Shown here in pieces: positions 22,578-30,221 of a DNA stretch of 32,498 nucleotides. Under the pieces are notes generated by a model. It made no database searches, was not told the origin of the DNA, and saw only the letters and a list, made by a program, of their open reading frames with translations. The translations under genes were made by a program, and so were the position numbers. The stretch is from CAZFLD01 sp964519835 (lineage in GTDB: Bacteria > Spirochaetota > Spirochaetia > DSM-27196 > CAZFLD01). The stretch covers positions 1 to 32,498 of the forward strand of contig CAZFLD010000050.1 in the NCBI GenBank assembly GCA_964519835.1, read 5' to 3'. The first letter of the stretch is position 1. The number at the start of each line of letters is the position of its first letter.

Positions 22578-23357
22578 ATGTTGACGGCGGTCATGGGGCG
22601 GGCTATGGTCTGTTGCGTGGTGCAACACAAAAATTCCTCAGGCGATTCTGTTGGCGATTCTGTTGGCGATTCTGTTGGCGATTCTGTTGACGACTTGGTT
22701 CGCCTTGTTTCCCATGACATACAAAACCACTTGAGTGCGATCGTTGCCTTCTTGGACCTGGGCAAAAACGGAAACATGCCGCTGGAAGAGTGTGTTGATC
22801 CTATTGGTGAAAGCGTGCGCGCCGCGCTGGACATCACCGACACGGTGCGCGTTCTCTATCGATTGCGCGACGGGCGCCTCCGGCCAAGCATAACGGCTAC
22901 GAGTCTCAACGAGGCGGTGGAGCTTGCGGTCGACACCGTGCGTCAACACGCCAACGAGCGGTCTATCGAGATAGACGTGGACATTCCGGCGGACACGGTG
23001 GTTGTGTCCGACCCGCTACTGCTCACCAACTACGTGCTTGCTCGCCTGCTGCGGGAGGGAGTGCGCAACACCACCAAGGGGTCTACTTTGAGCATTATGG
23101 CGCGAAAAGACGGCACGGTCGTCCGTACGAGCCTGATTGTTTCCGGCGTTCAACTGTGGTACGAGGTGGGCGGAGTGCTTTCAAGCATGGAGGCTGGGAA
23201 CGACGCGGCGGAGGGTGCCCTTCGCCTCGCTTTGGTGCTCGTGGGAGAGGTGCTGGACCGCCTGGATTCACGTATTACCGGCTCACGCGTCACCGGGGCC
23301 CAAGGCAGAGAGGATGACCGATCGGAGATTGTCCTTGAACTCCCGGCGGCAGACTAG
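22578..23357 (+). CDS. Degenerate histidine kinase / histidine phosphotransferase-like protein with GDSV repeats
   Basis: Up to 259 residues, no membrane segment. The dimerisation/H-box region reads LVRLVSHDIQNHLSAIVAFLDL, with His46 as the presumed phosphorylation site. The ATP-binding half is eroded. The N-box Asn-Ala appears as Glu-Gly (LLREGVRNT), and neither DxGxG nor GxG boxes can be found. The protein may therefore pass phosphate (ChpT/Spo0B-like) rather than make it (inference). Four GDSV repeats precede the H-box. The ATG at 22578 is the outer limit. A promoter-like pair at 22581-22609 followed 7 nt later by GTG 22617 suggests a leaderless start there. It converges on the GGDEF gene, sharing the stop bases CTAG. 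Confidence 0.65.
   Translation: MLTAVMGRAMVCCVVQHKNSSGDSVGDSVGDSVGDSVDDLVRLVSHDIQNHLSAIVAFLDLGKNGNMPLEECVDPIGESVRAALDITDTVRVLYRLRDGRLRPSITATSLNEAVELAVDTVRQHANERSIEIDVDIPADTVVVSDPLLLTNYVLARLLREGVRNTTKGSTLSIMARKDGTVVRTSLIVSGVQLWYEVGGVLSSMEAGNDAAEGALRLALVLVGEVLDRLDSRITGSRVTGAQGREDDRSEIVLELPAAD
22581..22609 (+). promoter_or_regulatory. Candidate promoter for a leaderless start at GTG 22617
   Basis: TTGACG (22581-22586), a 17-nt spacer and TATGGT (22604-22609) are followed by 7 nt and an in-frame GTG. If used, the protein begins just before the GDSV repeats, and ATG 22578 is not a start. Confidence 0.4.
22641..22688 (+). repeat. Four perfect copies of a 12-bp tandem repeat (in-frame GDSV)
   Basis: The unit ggcgattctgtt occurs four times with no mismatch, encoding Gly-Asp-Ser-Val each time. 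The next codons, GAC GAC, no longer match. Identity at synonymous positions indicates recent expansion. Confidence 0.95.
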
Positions 23358-24445
23358 ACCGGCCGGGCTGCCGGGCTGAGGCCCTTTATGGTTGCATACG
23401 GCAGACGGTCGGAAGCGTACTTCGCGCCGTGCTTGAACTTGCCGCTGTCTTCGATGCGCCGAATCCACACGATCTGGGACGTAAGCTCGTACACCTGACC
23501 TTCGCGGTCGGCAAGACTCAGACGGACGGTTCGACCGACGTCCAGCTTTGTTCCCGCCTCAAACGCAATGCCCTTGGGTGACATGTCGCAAGACTTTGCC
23601 GAACCCGTGGCGTCGGGCAGATGAATCTCTACCGGCATCTCAACCGAAAAACGCATGCTTCGCCGTTTGTCTACCGGAGTAATGGTAATTTGATTTTTGC
23701 CCTGCAGTTTTGAGTTGTACAAGCCCGCGTCGGCCTTTGCCAGAATGCTGTCGACATCGTCGCCGTGATCGGGAAAGGCCGCCACACCACCGGAGAACGT
23801 GACGTTGAGGCCCCCGAGTTGGGTGGATCGAACCGCCGACAGGAGCCTTTGCGCCAGGATTCGCGCCCCGCTCAAGCCTGTTTGCGGCATGGCGATAACA
23901 AATTCTTCGCCGCCGTACCGTGCCGCAATGTCCTCGGACCTGAGATGGTGGGTAATAACGGCGCCTAAGTCCCGGAGAACGTCATCTCCTACGTGGTGGC
24001 CATGGTCGTCGTTAACTTGCTTGAAATTATCGATGTCCGCAAAAATGACACTAAACGACAGACCGTAGCGCCGGGACCGATTGACCTCTTTGGTAAGGTG
24101 GTCGTAGAGGAATCGCCGGTTGTACAGGCCCGTAAGGTCGTCAACAAGCGCCATCTTGACCTGGCTGTCGTAGAGGTTCTTCTCGATAAGCCGTGGATCT
24201 TCCAGATAGGACTCTTCCCGGAGGAAGTAGTCTAGGGCGGCAACTCGAAAATCTACCGCTCGGCCCAACAAAGCCCCAAGATTTTTCCAATACCGTGCTA
24301 TACGGTCGTGAAGGTCCTCAGCCGCGGTCTCTGAAAGCTCGATGTTACACAAAAGTTGAAAAAAACGACGATAGCTTCCGGCAGTGCCGGGAGAGATCGC
24401 GGGAAGGACGTCCGATGGTGCATCTCCCCGCTTCTTTCCGTTCAT
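23354..24445 (-). CDS. Diguanylate cyclase with C-terminal PilZ domain
   Basis: A 363-residue soluble protein. Residues about 1-125 are a helical N-terminal region of unknown type. The GGDEF domain (about 127-285) starts ALVDDLTGLYNRRFL and has an intact active site RYGGEEF. Five residues before it is the inhibitory RxxD site (RSED). It should make c-di-GMP with product feedback. The PilZ domain (about 288-360) has RRSMR (RxxxR) and DMSPKG (DxSxxG), so it can bind c-di-GMP. Start: ATG 24445 was chosen over GTG 24538 because a good promoter (TTGAGG, 17 nt, TACAAT) lies between them, ending 9 nt before the ATG. Confidence 0.92.
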   Translation of the reverse strand: MNGKKRGDAPSDVLPAISPGTAGSYRRFFQLLCNIELSETAAEDLHDRIARYWKNLGALLGRAVDFRVAALDYFLREESYLEDPRLIEKNLYDSQVKMALVDDLTGLYNRRFLYDHLTKEVNRSRRYGLSFSVIFADIDNFKQVNDDHGHHVGDDVLRDLGAVITHHLRSEDIAARYGGEEFVIAMPQTGLSGARILAQRLLSAVRSTQLGGLNVTFSGGVAAFPDHGDDVDSILAKADAGLYNSKLQGKNQITITPVDKRRSMRFSVEMPVEIHLPDATGSAKSCDMSPKGIAFEAGTKLDVGRTVRLSLADREGQVYELTSQIVWIRRIEDSGKFKHGAKYASDRLPYATIKGLSPAARPV

Positions 24446-24454
24446 TTGCTCTTT

Positions 24455-24483
24455 ATTGTAATCATGCTCCGCAAAAACCTCAA
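24455..24483 (-). promoter_or_regulatory. Promoter of the GGDEF-PilZ gene
   Basis: On the minus strand TTGAGG (24483-24478), exactly 17 nt and TACAAT (24460-24455; 5 of 6) precede the ATG by 9 nt. It lies just after the pepP stop, so the gene need not depend on pepP transcription, and the leader would be about 2 nt. Confidence 0.6.
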
Positions 24484-24497
24484 TAGATTTGGCCCCG

Positions 24498-26309
24498 CTA
24501 GATGGGCCGCGTTCGCGAAACAAGCCAATCCTGGTCACCGCCTGTTACATGTCGCATTAGGGCACCACGAACCCGGGCGTGGTAGGCGTTGATCCAGGCG
24601 CGATCCTGGGCCGTGAGCATGGCCGTTACAAGCGGCCGGGTATCGATGGGACAAAGAGTAAGGGTCTCAAAGCCGAAAAACTCGCCGAAATCCGACTGCG
24701 CGACGGGCACCGTAAGGACCAGGTTTTCGGTGCGGATGCCCCACTTACCCGGACGATAGAGACCCGGCTCGTTTGACGTGACCATGCCCAACTGCATAGG
24801 TGATCGCGTCGGCCGGGTGGATATGCGCTGGGGCCCCTCGTGAACAGGCAGAACGTGGCCAACGCCGTGACCGGTGCCATGGCCGTAGGTGATGTGACGA
24901 TCCCATTGGGGCTTGCGGGCCAGGACGTCGAGGTGCTCGCCACGCGTTCCCCGAGGAAATACCGCTTTGGCCAAGGAAATATGCCCTTGGAGAACAAGTG
25001 TGTAATCCTCCGCAGCCTGACCATCTATATCGCCTAGGAAAAGCGTGCGTGTGATGTCGGTGGTGCCGCCGAGGTAGTGGCCACCGGAATCGACCAACAA
25101 CACGCCGGTGCTACCAATTGCGGCCGAGCCGGTTTCAGGCGCCGAATAGTGCACGATCGCGCCGTTGGCACCGTAGCCGCATATCGTCGCAAAGCTCGGT
25201 CCCAGAGAGGTTTCCTGATCCCGCCGCATGTCGTCCAGGGTCCGGCCGGCCTCGTATTCAGTTATGCCTGAACCGGCGTTGGCCTCAACCCAGGCCAGAA
25301 AACGAACCATTACGGCTCCGTCCACCTCCATGACTTCGCGAAGCCTCTCGGTTTGTGCCTCGTTTTTGATCGCCTTGAATGCGTCCGTGGGATTCGCCCG
25401 GCACCGGACGGCCTCGGGATCCTTCACCTCGCCATAGAACGCCACCCCGGTTTTCTCCGGATCCATAAACAGGGGACGCGATGTTCCGTCGAGCTCCAAC
25501 ATCCCGACGGCATTGTACGCCTCTGCATACGGCCGAAGTGTAACCCCGTCCGCTTCGAGATCCTTGACGATAGGTGAGGGAATCCTACCCGCCTCGACAA
25601 ACAGCGTTGCCGAGGTGGAATCGATAAGGAGGAACGCGAGGAACAGGGGATTAAACATCACATCCGAGGCCCGCAGGTTCAGAAGCCAGGCGATATCCTC
25701 CATGCTCGAGACAAAATGGCTGCCCCTCCCGTCCGGGAAAAGGCTATCTCGAAGACGCGCTATCTTCGAGGCTCTCGATTCCCCGGTAACGGAATCGGGA
25801 AGAGCGAACAGCTCCGACGCGGGCATCGGCGGCCGGTCGGACCACAAGTCGCCGACATAAAAATCTACTTTGATGTTGATCCCCAGGGGCAGGAGTCCCT
25901 CGGCGTAGGAATCGAGTACGTGTTTGCTGGAGGCATAGCCGTCGACGCCTAAGACCTGGCCGGCTGTTAACACGTCGCCGAGGTAGTCGATGATGTAGGG
26001 GGCAAAGGGCGGCGGCGGCGATCGGTACAGCTCTATACCGGTACCATCGAGCGCGTTCTCCGCGGCCAAGTAGTACCGGAAGTCGGTAAACAGCGCGGCC
26101 CGGTCGGCGGTTACCACAAGATCACCGGTGGAGCCGTCGAAGCCCGAAAAATAGGCGCGCAGCCGAAAATGCTCGGCGGGATACTCACTCTGATGAGGAT
26201 CCTCGCTGGGGATAATCACGGCGTCCACGGCCTGATTCCTCATGCTCTCGCGGAGGGCCTCGATACGCTTGGGAACAACCGGCCGATCGGCCGGTGTAAG
26301 CTGACTCAT
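24498..26309 (-). CDS. pepP: Xaa-Pro aminopeptidase (aminopeptidase P, M24B, three-domain type)
   Basis: A 603-residue cytoplasmic metallopeptidase that removes an N-terminal residue before proline. The length and two creatinase-like N-terminal domains (starting RIEALRESMRNQAVDAVIIPSEDPHQSEY) match the large eukaryote-like class (about 600) rather than E. coli PepP. The catalytic pita-bread domain shows GYGANGAIVHYSAP, LLVDSGGHYLGGTTDITRT (two Asp ligands), HGTGHGVGHVLPVHEGP (His ligand) and TSNEPGLYRPGKWGIRTEN (two Glu ligands). The start at ATG 26309 fits the family N-terminus. There is no ribosome site. TTGCAT, 17 nt, GATACT ends 6 nt before the ATG. Confidence 0.94.
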   Translation of the reverse strand: MSQLTPADRPVVPKRIEALRESMRNQAVDAVIIPSEDPHQSEYPAEHFRLRAYFSGFDGSTGDLVVTADRAALFTDFRYYLAAENALDGTGIELYRSPPPPFAPYIIDYLGDVLTAGQVLGVDGYASSKHVLDSYAEGLLPLGINIKVDFYVGDLWSDRPPMPASELFALPDSVTGESRASKIARLRDSLFPDGRGSHFVSSMEDIAWLLNLRASDVMFNPLFLAFLLIDSTSATLFVEAGRIPSPIVKDLEADGVTLRPYAEAYNAVGMLELDGTSRPLFMDPEKTGVAFYGEVKDPEAVRCRANPTDAFKAIKNEAQTERLREVMEVDGAVMVRFLAWVEANAGSGITEYEAGRTLDDMRRDQETSLGPSFATICGYGANGAIVHYSAPETGSAAIGSTGVLLVDSGGHYLGGTTDITRTLFLGDIDGQAAEDYTLVLQGHISLAKAVFPRGTRGEHLDVLARKPQWDRHITYGHGTGHGVGHVLPVHEGPQRISTRPTRSPMQLGMVTSNEPGLYRPGKWGIRTENLVLTVPVAQSDFGEFFGFETLTLCPIDTRPLVTAMLTAQDRAWINAYHARVRGALMRHVTGGDQDWLVSRTRPI

Positions 26310-26315
26310 GTTCCA

Positions 26316-26344
26316 AGTATCGCCGCCCAAAAGCCGCGATGCAA
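26316..26344 (-). promoter_or_regulatory. Candidate pepP promoter (leaderless arrangement)
   Basis: On the minus strand TTGCAT (26344-26339), 17 nt and GATACT (26321-26316) precede the ATG at 26309 by 6 nt. Box matches are 3 and 4 of 6, so support comes mainly from spacing. Confidence 0.35.
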
Positions 26345-26478
26345 GCGTCGAACGCGGTTTCGCTCCGCCGAACATAGTGTTGGCAGCGAGAAGAGCAGGC
26401 GTCGCTGTGCGCCGGCATCGTGGCACTGGGAAGCGAAACTGTGCACTTTTGTTACACTGATTCCAGCGTTTTGCCCAC

Positions 26479-26497
26479 ATGTGTCATATTGATACAT
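26479..26497. promoter_or_regulatory. Interrupted palindrome, possible activator site upstream of the sigma-54 promoter
   Basis: ATGTGTC, five bases, GATACAT form 7-bp arms with one mismatch, about 100 bp before the sigma-54-type promoter. That is the usual distance for an enhancer-binding-protein site. The 340-base gap between pepP and hsp20 (26310-26649) otherwise holds only the two promoters described; no gene is seen in it. Confidence 0.35.
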
Positions 26498-26593
26498 ACA
26501 GCAAAAACCGTGGGGAAAACGAGCCGGCAAGCCTCAGTCGACCGGCGTCGTAAATGACTGGTGGGTCTGCATTTATCTGTTTCTATTCCTGAT

Positions 26594-26609
26594 TGGCACG
26601 GTTGTTGCA
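26594..26609 (+). promoter_or_regulatory. Sigma-54 (RpoN) promoter of the hsp20 genes
   Basis: TGGCACG, four bases, TTGCA matches the -24/-12 consensus completely. The GG (26595-26596) and GC (26607-26608) are separated by the required 10 nt. Transcription would start near 26620, giving a leader of about 30 nt that contains the strong AAGGAGGAG ribosome site. Confidence 0.8.
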
Positions 26610-26649
26610 ATATACAGGTGAAACCAAAACTCCAAGGAGGAGAGAAGAA

Positions 26650-27102
26650 ATGAATGTTTTGACGAGATATTCAAGACCAACGATCGATCCGATGACCGAG
26701 CTCGAACGGCTTCACGGCGAAATCAACCGATTGTTCGAGCCTGATTTCGACAGCGCAAGAAGCGGGATCTTCGACCGGTCCGTTTCGCCGGCGGTAGATG
26801 TAGAGGAAGATGCCGACAACTTTGTCGTCACCGTCGAGTTGCCGGGTATTTCTTCGAAGGATATCGACCTGTCCATTGCGGACAACGTGCTCACCATCAA
26901 GGGCGAGAGAAAAGGCCCGGAGAAAAAGGGCAAGCAATACCGCAATGAGTTCTGGTACGGCACGTTCCATCGGACGGTGGGGCTGCCTAAGGCGGTTGAT
27001 CCTGATCGCGTGTCGGCAAACATGACCGATGGCGTACTTGCGATCACCGTGCCAAAGCGCGAAGAAGTCAAGCCCAAGCAGATCACCGTGAAGGTTAAGT
27101 AA
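26650..27102 (+). CDS. Small heat-shock protein (Hsp20 family)
   Basis: A 150-residue ATP-independent chaperone that holds unfolding proteins as large oligomers. The alpha-crystallin domain spans about residues 45-140: SPAVDVEEDADNFVVTVELPG, VLTIKGERK, FHRTVGLPKAVD and the GVLAITVPK strand typical of the family. The C-terminus ends KQITVKVK in place of a plain IxI motif, with ITV perhaps serving that role. The ATG at 26650 follows AAGGAGGAG. It is the first gene after the sigma-54-type promoter and is followed 13 nt later by a second hsp20. Confidence 0.94.
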   Translation: MNVLTRYSRPTIDPMTELERLHGEINRLFEPDFDSARSGIFDRSVSPAVDVEEDADNFVVTVELPGISSKDIDLSIADNVLTIKGERKGPEKKGKQYRNEFWYGTFHRTVGLPKAVDPDRVSANMTDGVLAITVPKREEVKPKQITVKVK

Positions 27103-27115
27103 GGAGGAGGAAACT

Positions 27116-27460
27116 ATGGCAACCGCAACAGAGAAGCGACGAGAGATCAGACCAAAGTCCTGCATCAACCAAGAGGACGGCGTTGTTCGCCTCCAGCTCG
27201 AGATGCCGGGCGTCCGGAAGGACGGCTTGGACATTCGTGTCGACAACGACGAGCTGACGATTGTCGGTCGACGAAGCTTCGACGACGAGAACAGAGCATT
27301 TCTGGTCCAGGAACGGCGCCGGGGTGACTTTGTCCAGCGCTACACCATAGACGAGACAATCGACCGCGAGAAGATCAATGCCGATCTCGACGATGGTATG
27401 TTGACCCTTGAGCTGCATCTCAAGGAAGCCGTCAGGCCTCGGAAAATCGAGGTCAAATAA
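27116..27460 (+). CDS. Second, shorter Hsp20-family protein
   Basis: A 114-residue alpha-crystallin-domain protein, nearly the bare domain. Seen: GVVRLQLEMPGVRKDGLDI, ELTIVGRRSF, FVQRYTIDETIDREKINADL and the GMLTLELHLKEA strand, with the end RKIEVK. The N-terminal arm has only about 20 residues (MATATEKRREIRPKS), so it may form small oligomers or co-assemble with the upstream Hsp20 (inference). AAGGAGGAGG lies before the ATG and touches the previous stop, so the pair is one transcription unit. The two proteins are clearly divergent, not a recent duplication. Confidence 0.92.
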   Translation: MATATEKRREIRPKSCINQEDGVVRLQLEMPGVRKDGLDIRVDNDELTIVGRRSFDDENRAFLVQERRRGDFVQRYTIDETIDREKINADLDDGMLTLELHLKEAVRPRKIEVK

Positions 27461-27494
27461 AGCAGTGCTTCGAGTGGGGACGGTCCGCCGTTCC

Positions 27495-27616
27495 CGCTTA
27501 CCAGGGTGCCCCGACGAGCTTCGCGTCTTGCGACGCCGGATCGAGGCATCCCGGTAAGCGCCCGAGACTCATCCGGTGTCCGGGCACGGTAAGCGGCCCG
27601 CAAACGGCCGGCCGTT
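27495..27616 (+). promoter_or_regulatory. Structured spacer with two mutually exclusive RNA stems upstream of dnaK
   Basis: The arm 27495-27510 (CGCTTACC, AGG, GTGCC) can pair with 27545-27560 (16 positions, one G-U, one mismatch). It can instead pair with 27582-27595 (GGGCAC then GGTAAGCG: 8+6 pairs with a 3-nt bulge, reaching C27511). The first fold encloses a hairpin GCGTC-TTGC-GACGC (27523-27536). A perfect 14-bp palindrome, AACGGCCGGCCGTT (27603-27616), follows, 27 nt before the dnaK ribosome site. No CIRCE element is present. Confidence 0.55.
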
Positions 27617-27656
27617 GCACTCGAAAATCAATCACACATCCATGGGAGGAACTCAA

Positions 27657-29600
27657 ATGGGTAAAACAATAGGCATTGACCTTGGAACAACAAACTCCGT
27701 CGTCGCAGTGATGGAAGGCGGCGAGCCCACCGTCATACAAAACGCCGAGGGCGCGCGAACCACGCCGTCCGTTGTTGCGTTTACCGGCAAGGGCGAGCGG
27801 CTGATCGGACAGCCTGCGCGCAACCAGATGGTCACAAACCCGCAGAACACGATCTACTCCATCAAGCGATTTATGGGGCGCCGGTTCTCCGAGGTTTCGC
27901 GCGAAAATGAGATGGTCTCGTACTCGGTCGTTGAAGGCCCCGGCGGGGACGTACGTGTCGAGGCCTCTGGAAAAAAGCACTCGCCACCGGAGATCTCGGC
28001 TGCGATTCTGCAAAAGATGAAAGAGACCGCCGAAGACTACCTGGGCGAAAAGGTCACCGAGGCGGTTATCACCGTGCCGGCCTACTTCAACGACGCCCAG
28101 CGCCAGGCCACCAAAGACGCCGGCAAAATCGCGGGTCTCGAGGTCAAAAGAATTGTCAATGAGCCGACGGCGGCTGCACTTGCCTACGGGTTTGGCAAGG
28201 AAAAGAGCAATGAGCGCATCGCCGTGTACGACTTGGGCGGCGGCACGTTCGACATCTCGATTCTCGAGCTGGGCGACAACGTCTTTGAAGTGCGATCGAC
28301 AAACGGCGACACGCACTTGGGCGGTGACAACTTCGACCAACGCGTCATCGATTGGCTTGTGTCGAGCTTCAAGAACGACTATGGGATCGACCTCGCAAAA
28401 GACCGGATGGCGCTTCAGCGGCTCAAAGAAGCGGCGGAGAATGCCAAAAAGGAGCTCTCGAGCACGCAGTCCACGGAGATCAATCTACCGTTTATCACGG
28501 CGGACCAATCGGGTCCCAAGCACCTTCAGTACACGCTGACCCGGGCGAAGTTCGAGCAGCTCGTGGAAGACCTTATCGCTCGGACACGGGGCCCGGTAGA
28601 GAGCGCCCTGAAGGATGCGGGTGTTGCTGCATCGGAGATCGACGAGGTGATCCTGGTGGGTGGTTCCACCCGGATTCCCGCAGTTCAGACACTGGTACGC
28701 GACATTTTTGGGAAGGAGCCCCACAAGGGCGTCAATCCCGACGAGGTTGTCGCCATGGGCGCGGCGATCCAGGCGGGAGTCATGTCCGGGGACGTCAAAG
28801 ACGTCTTGCTCTTGGACGTAACGCCCCTTTCCCTTGGTATTGAGACCTTGGGCGGCGTGTTCACCCGACTTATCGAGCGGAACACGACCATCCCAACCAA
28901 AAAGAGTCAGATCTTCTCGACCGCCGACGACAACCAGACCGCGGTAACCGTGCACGTGCTCCAGGGCGAGCGCGAGATGGCAAAGGACAACCGGACGCTT
29001 GGGCGCTTCGAGCTCGTCGGGATTCCACCGGCACCCCGGGGTGTACCTCAGATCGAGGTCAGCTTCGATATTGACGCAAACGGCATTGTGCACGTGTCCG
29101 CCAAGGATATGGGCACGGGCAAAGAGCAGCGGATAAGGATCGAATCGTCCTCCGGACTCTCGGAGTCGGAGATCGAGCGCATGGTCCACGAGGCCGAGGC
29201 GAACGCAGGCGCCGACAAGAGGCAAAAAGAGCTTATTGAAGCGAAAAACGAAGCGGACTCGGCAGCCTACCAGGCGGAGAAAATCGTGAACGAGCAGGGC
29301 GACTCCTTTAGCCCGGACGCCAAGGCGGCACTAGAATCCGCGATCTCCGACCTGCGGGCGCGGACGGAGCAGGATAACGCCGAGGCAATTCGCTCGGCCA
29401 CGAATCGCGTGCAAGAAGCGTTGCAACAGGCGGCCCAGAGCGCACAGCAGGCCGGTGGCGGCGACGCGGGATACACCGGAAACGAGTATTCCGGGGGTGG
29501 CCGGGATGCCTACACCGGCGCCGGTAACGGCGGATCCGGCCCGGCAGACATCAAAGACGCGGTCGACGCCGACTACGAGGTCGTAGACGAAGACCGCTAA
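27657..29600 (+). CDS. dnaK: Chaperone DnaK (Hsp70)
   Basis: A 647-residue ATP-dependent chaperone of standard length. The ATPase domain begins MGKTIGIDLGTTNSVVAVM and contains VPAYFNDAQRQATKDAG, RIVNEPTAAALAYG, VYDLGGGTFDISIL and VILVGGSTRIPAVQ. The substrate-binding domain starts after DVTPLSLGIETLGG, with the lid helices beyond IRIESSSGLSE. The tail is Gly/Tyr-rich (GGDAGYTGNEYSGGG) and ends in the acidic VDADYEVVDEDR, close to the usual EVVDE end. GGGAGGA precedes the ATG at 27657. grpE and dnaJ are not adjacent. It lies 196 nt downstream of the second hsp20, in the same direction. Confidence 0.97.
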   Translation: MGKTIGIDLGTTNSVVAVMEGGEPTVIQNAEGARTTPSVVAFTGKGERLIGQPARNQMVTNPQNTIYSIKRFMGRRFSEVSRENEMVSYSVVEGPGGDVRVEASGKKHSPPEISAAILQKMKETAEDYLGEKVTEAVITVPAYFNDAQRQATKDAGKIAGLEVKRIVNEPTAAALAYGFGKEKSNERIAVYDLGGGTFDISILELGDNVFEVRSTNGDTHLGGDNFDQRVIDWLVSSFKNDYGIDLAKDRMALQRLKEAAENAKKELSSTQSTEINLPFITADQSGPKHLQYTLTRAKFEQLVEDLIARTRGPVESALKDAGVAASEIDEVILVGGSTRIPAVQTLVRDIFGKEPHKGVNPDEVVAMGAAIQAGVMSGDVKDVLLLDVTPLSLGIETLGGVFTRLIERNTTIPTKKSQIFSTADDNQTAVTVHVLQGEREMAKDNRTLGRFELVGIPPAPRGVPQIEVSFDIDANGIVHVSAKDMGTGKEQRIRIESSSGLSESEIERMVHEAEANAGADKRQKELIEAKNEADSAAYQAEKIVNEQGDSFSPDAKAALESAISDLRARTEQDNAEAIRSATNRVQEALQQAAQSAQQAGGGDAGYTGNEYSGGGRDAYTGAGNGGSGPADIKDAVDADYEVVDEDR

Positions 29601-29649
29601 ACCACTGCGGCCGCACGACTCCGTTCGGCGGCCGAACTGCCACATCGGC

Positions 29650-29674
29650 CGAGGCGCCCCGGGGCGCCGCCTCG
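29650..29674. repeat. GC-only palindrome between dnaK and the arfB-like gene
   Basis: GGCGCCCCGGGGCGCC (29653-29668) is a perfect 16-bp palindrome, flanked by CGAGGC (29650-29655) and GCCTCG (29669-29674). No T-run follows, so an intrinsic terminator is not supported. It could still slow or process the dnaK transcript end. Confidence 0.5.
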
Positions 29675-29695
29675 CGACTGCCCCGGGCGCCGCCC

Positions 29696-30178
29696 TTGAC
29701 CCACGCCGATGAAGACGCGAACATACCATGGGGTCGTCACGTGGAATCTGATGCAGCTAAACGGGAACGCATTCTCTCTTCAATTAAGGCGGCGGGGAGG
29801 GTGCGCTTTGCTCGTTCGGGCGGCCCGGGGGGGCAAAACGTCAACAAGGTAAACACCAAGGTAGATCTGCGGGTGGACCCGCACGACCTGCCTTTGACCG
29901 GCGGCGAGCTCCACCGCCTTTCCAGCCGCCTTGCCGGTCGTATCAATGCCGACGGGGAACTCGTGGTTCACGCGTCCGAAACTCGTAGCCAGGAGAAAAA
30001 CCGTCGCATCGCGGAACAGCGAGCTGCGGACCTCGTGGCCGATGCCATAAAGACCAACAGGCGCCGGGTCGCCACGGCGCCGAGCAAGGCGGCCGATGCT
30101 CGCCGTTTGGAGACGAAAACGCGGCGGAGTCGTATTAAGCAGGAGCGGCGACGGCCGAGCCGGGACGGCGAGGGATGA
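29696..30178 (+). CDS. arfB: Peptidyl-tRNA hydrolase ArfB-like ribosome rescue factor
   Basis: A class-I release-factor-like domain without a codon-reading domain. ARSGGPGGQNVNKVNTKVDLR carries the catalytic GGQ, and the C-terminal tail is strongly basic (RRLETKTRRSRIKQERRR), as in ArfB, where it enters the empty mRNA channel of stalled ribosomes. The TTG at 29696 is the outermost start (160 residues). GTG 29741 (145 residues) would place GGQ near residue 30, closer to E. coli ArfB, and may be the true start. Neither has a clear ribosome site. The stop overlaps the next ATG (ATGA, 30175-30178). Confidence 0.85.
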   Translation: MTHADEDANIPWGRHVESDAAKRERILSSIKAAGRVRFARSGGPGGQNVNKVNTKVDLRVDPHDLPLTGGELHRLSSRLAGRINADGELVVHASETRSQEKNRRIAEQRAADLVADAIKTNRRRVATAPSKAADARRLETKTRRSRIKQERRRPSRDGEG

Positions 30179-30221
30179 GCGGCTTTAGCTTACGCTCTGG
30201 TTCTACCGGACGCTTACGCTC
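30167..30221 (+). repeat. 55-bp sequence duplicated across the assembly gap (left copy)
   Basis: Positions 30167-30221 are identical to 30322-30376. The left copy includes the arfB-like stop and an ATG (30175) opening the next gene, which is then interrupted by N. Exact identity ending at the N-run indicates that the two contig ends overlap by 55 nt and were not merged. Confidence 0.9.

Noticed and set aside
27461..27500. Possible CIRCE element before dnaK (AGCAGTGCTTCGAGTGG)
   Set aside because: Lacks the TTAGCACTC-N9-GAGTGCTAA arms; only a chance resemblance to part of the motif.
27498..28340. Minus-strand 280-codon frame across the dnaK 5' end
   Set aside because: Complementary to highly conserved dnaK codons and to the structured spacer; no family features.
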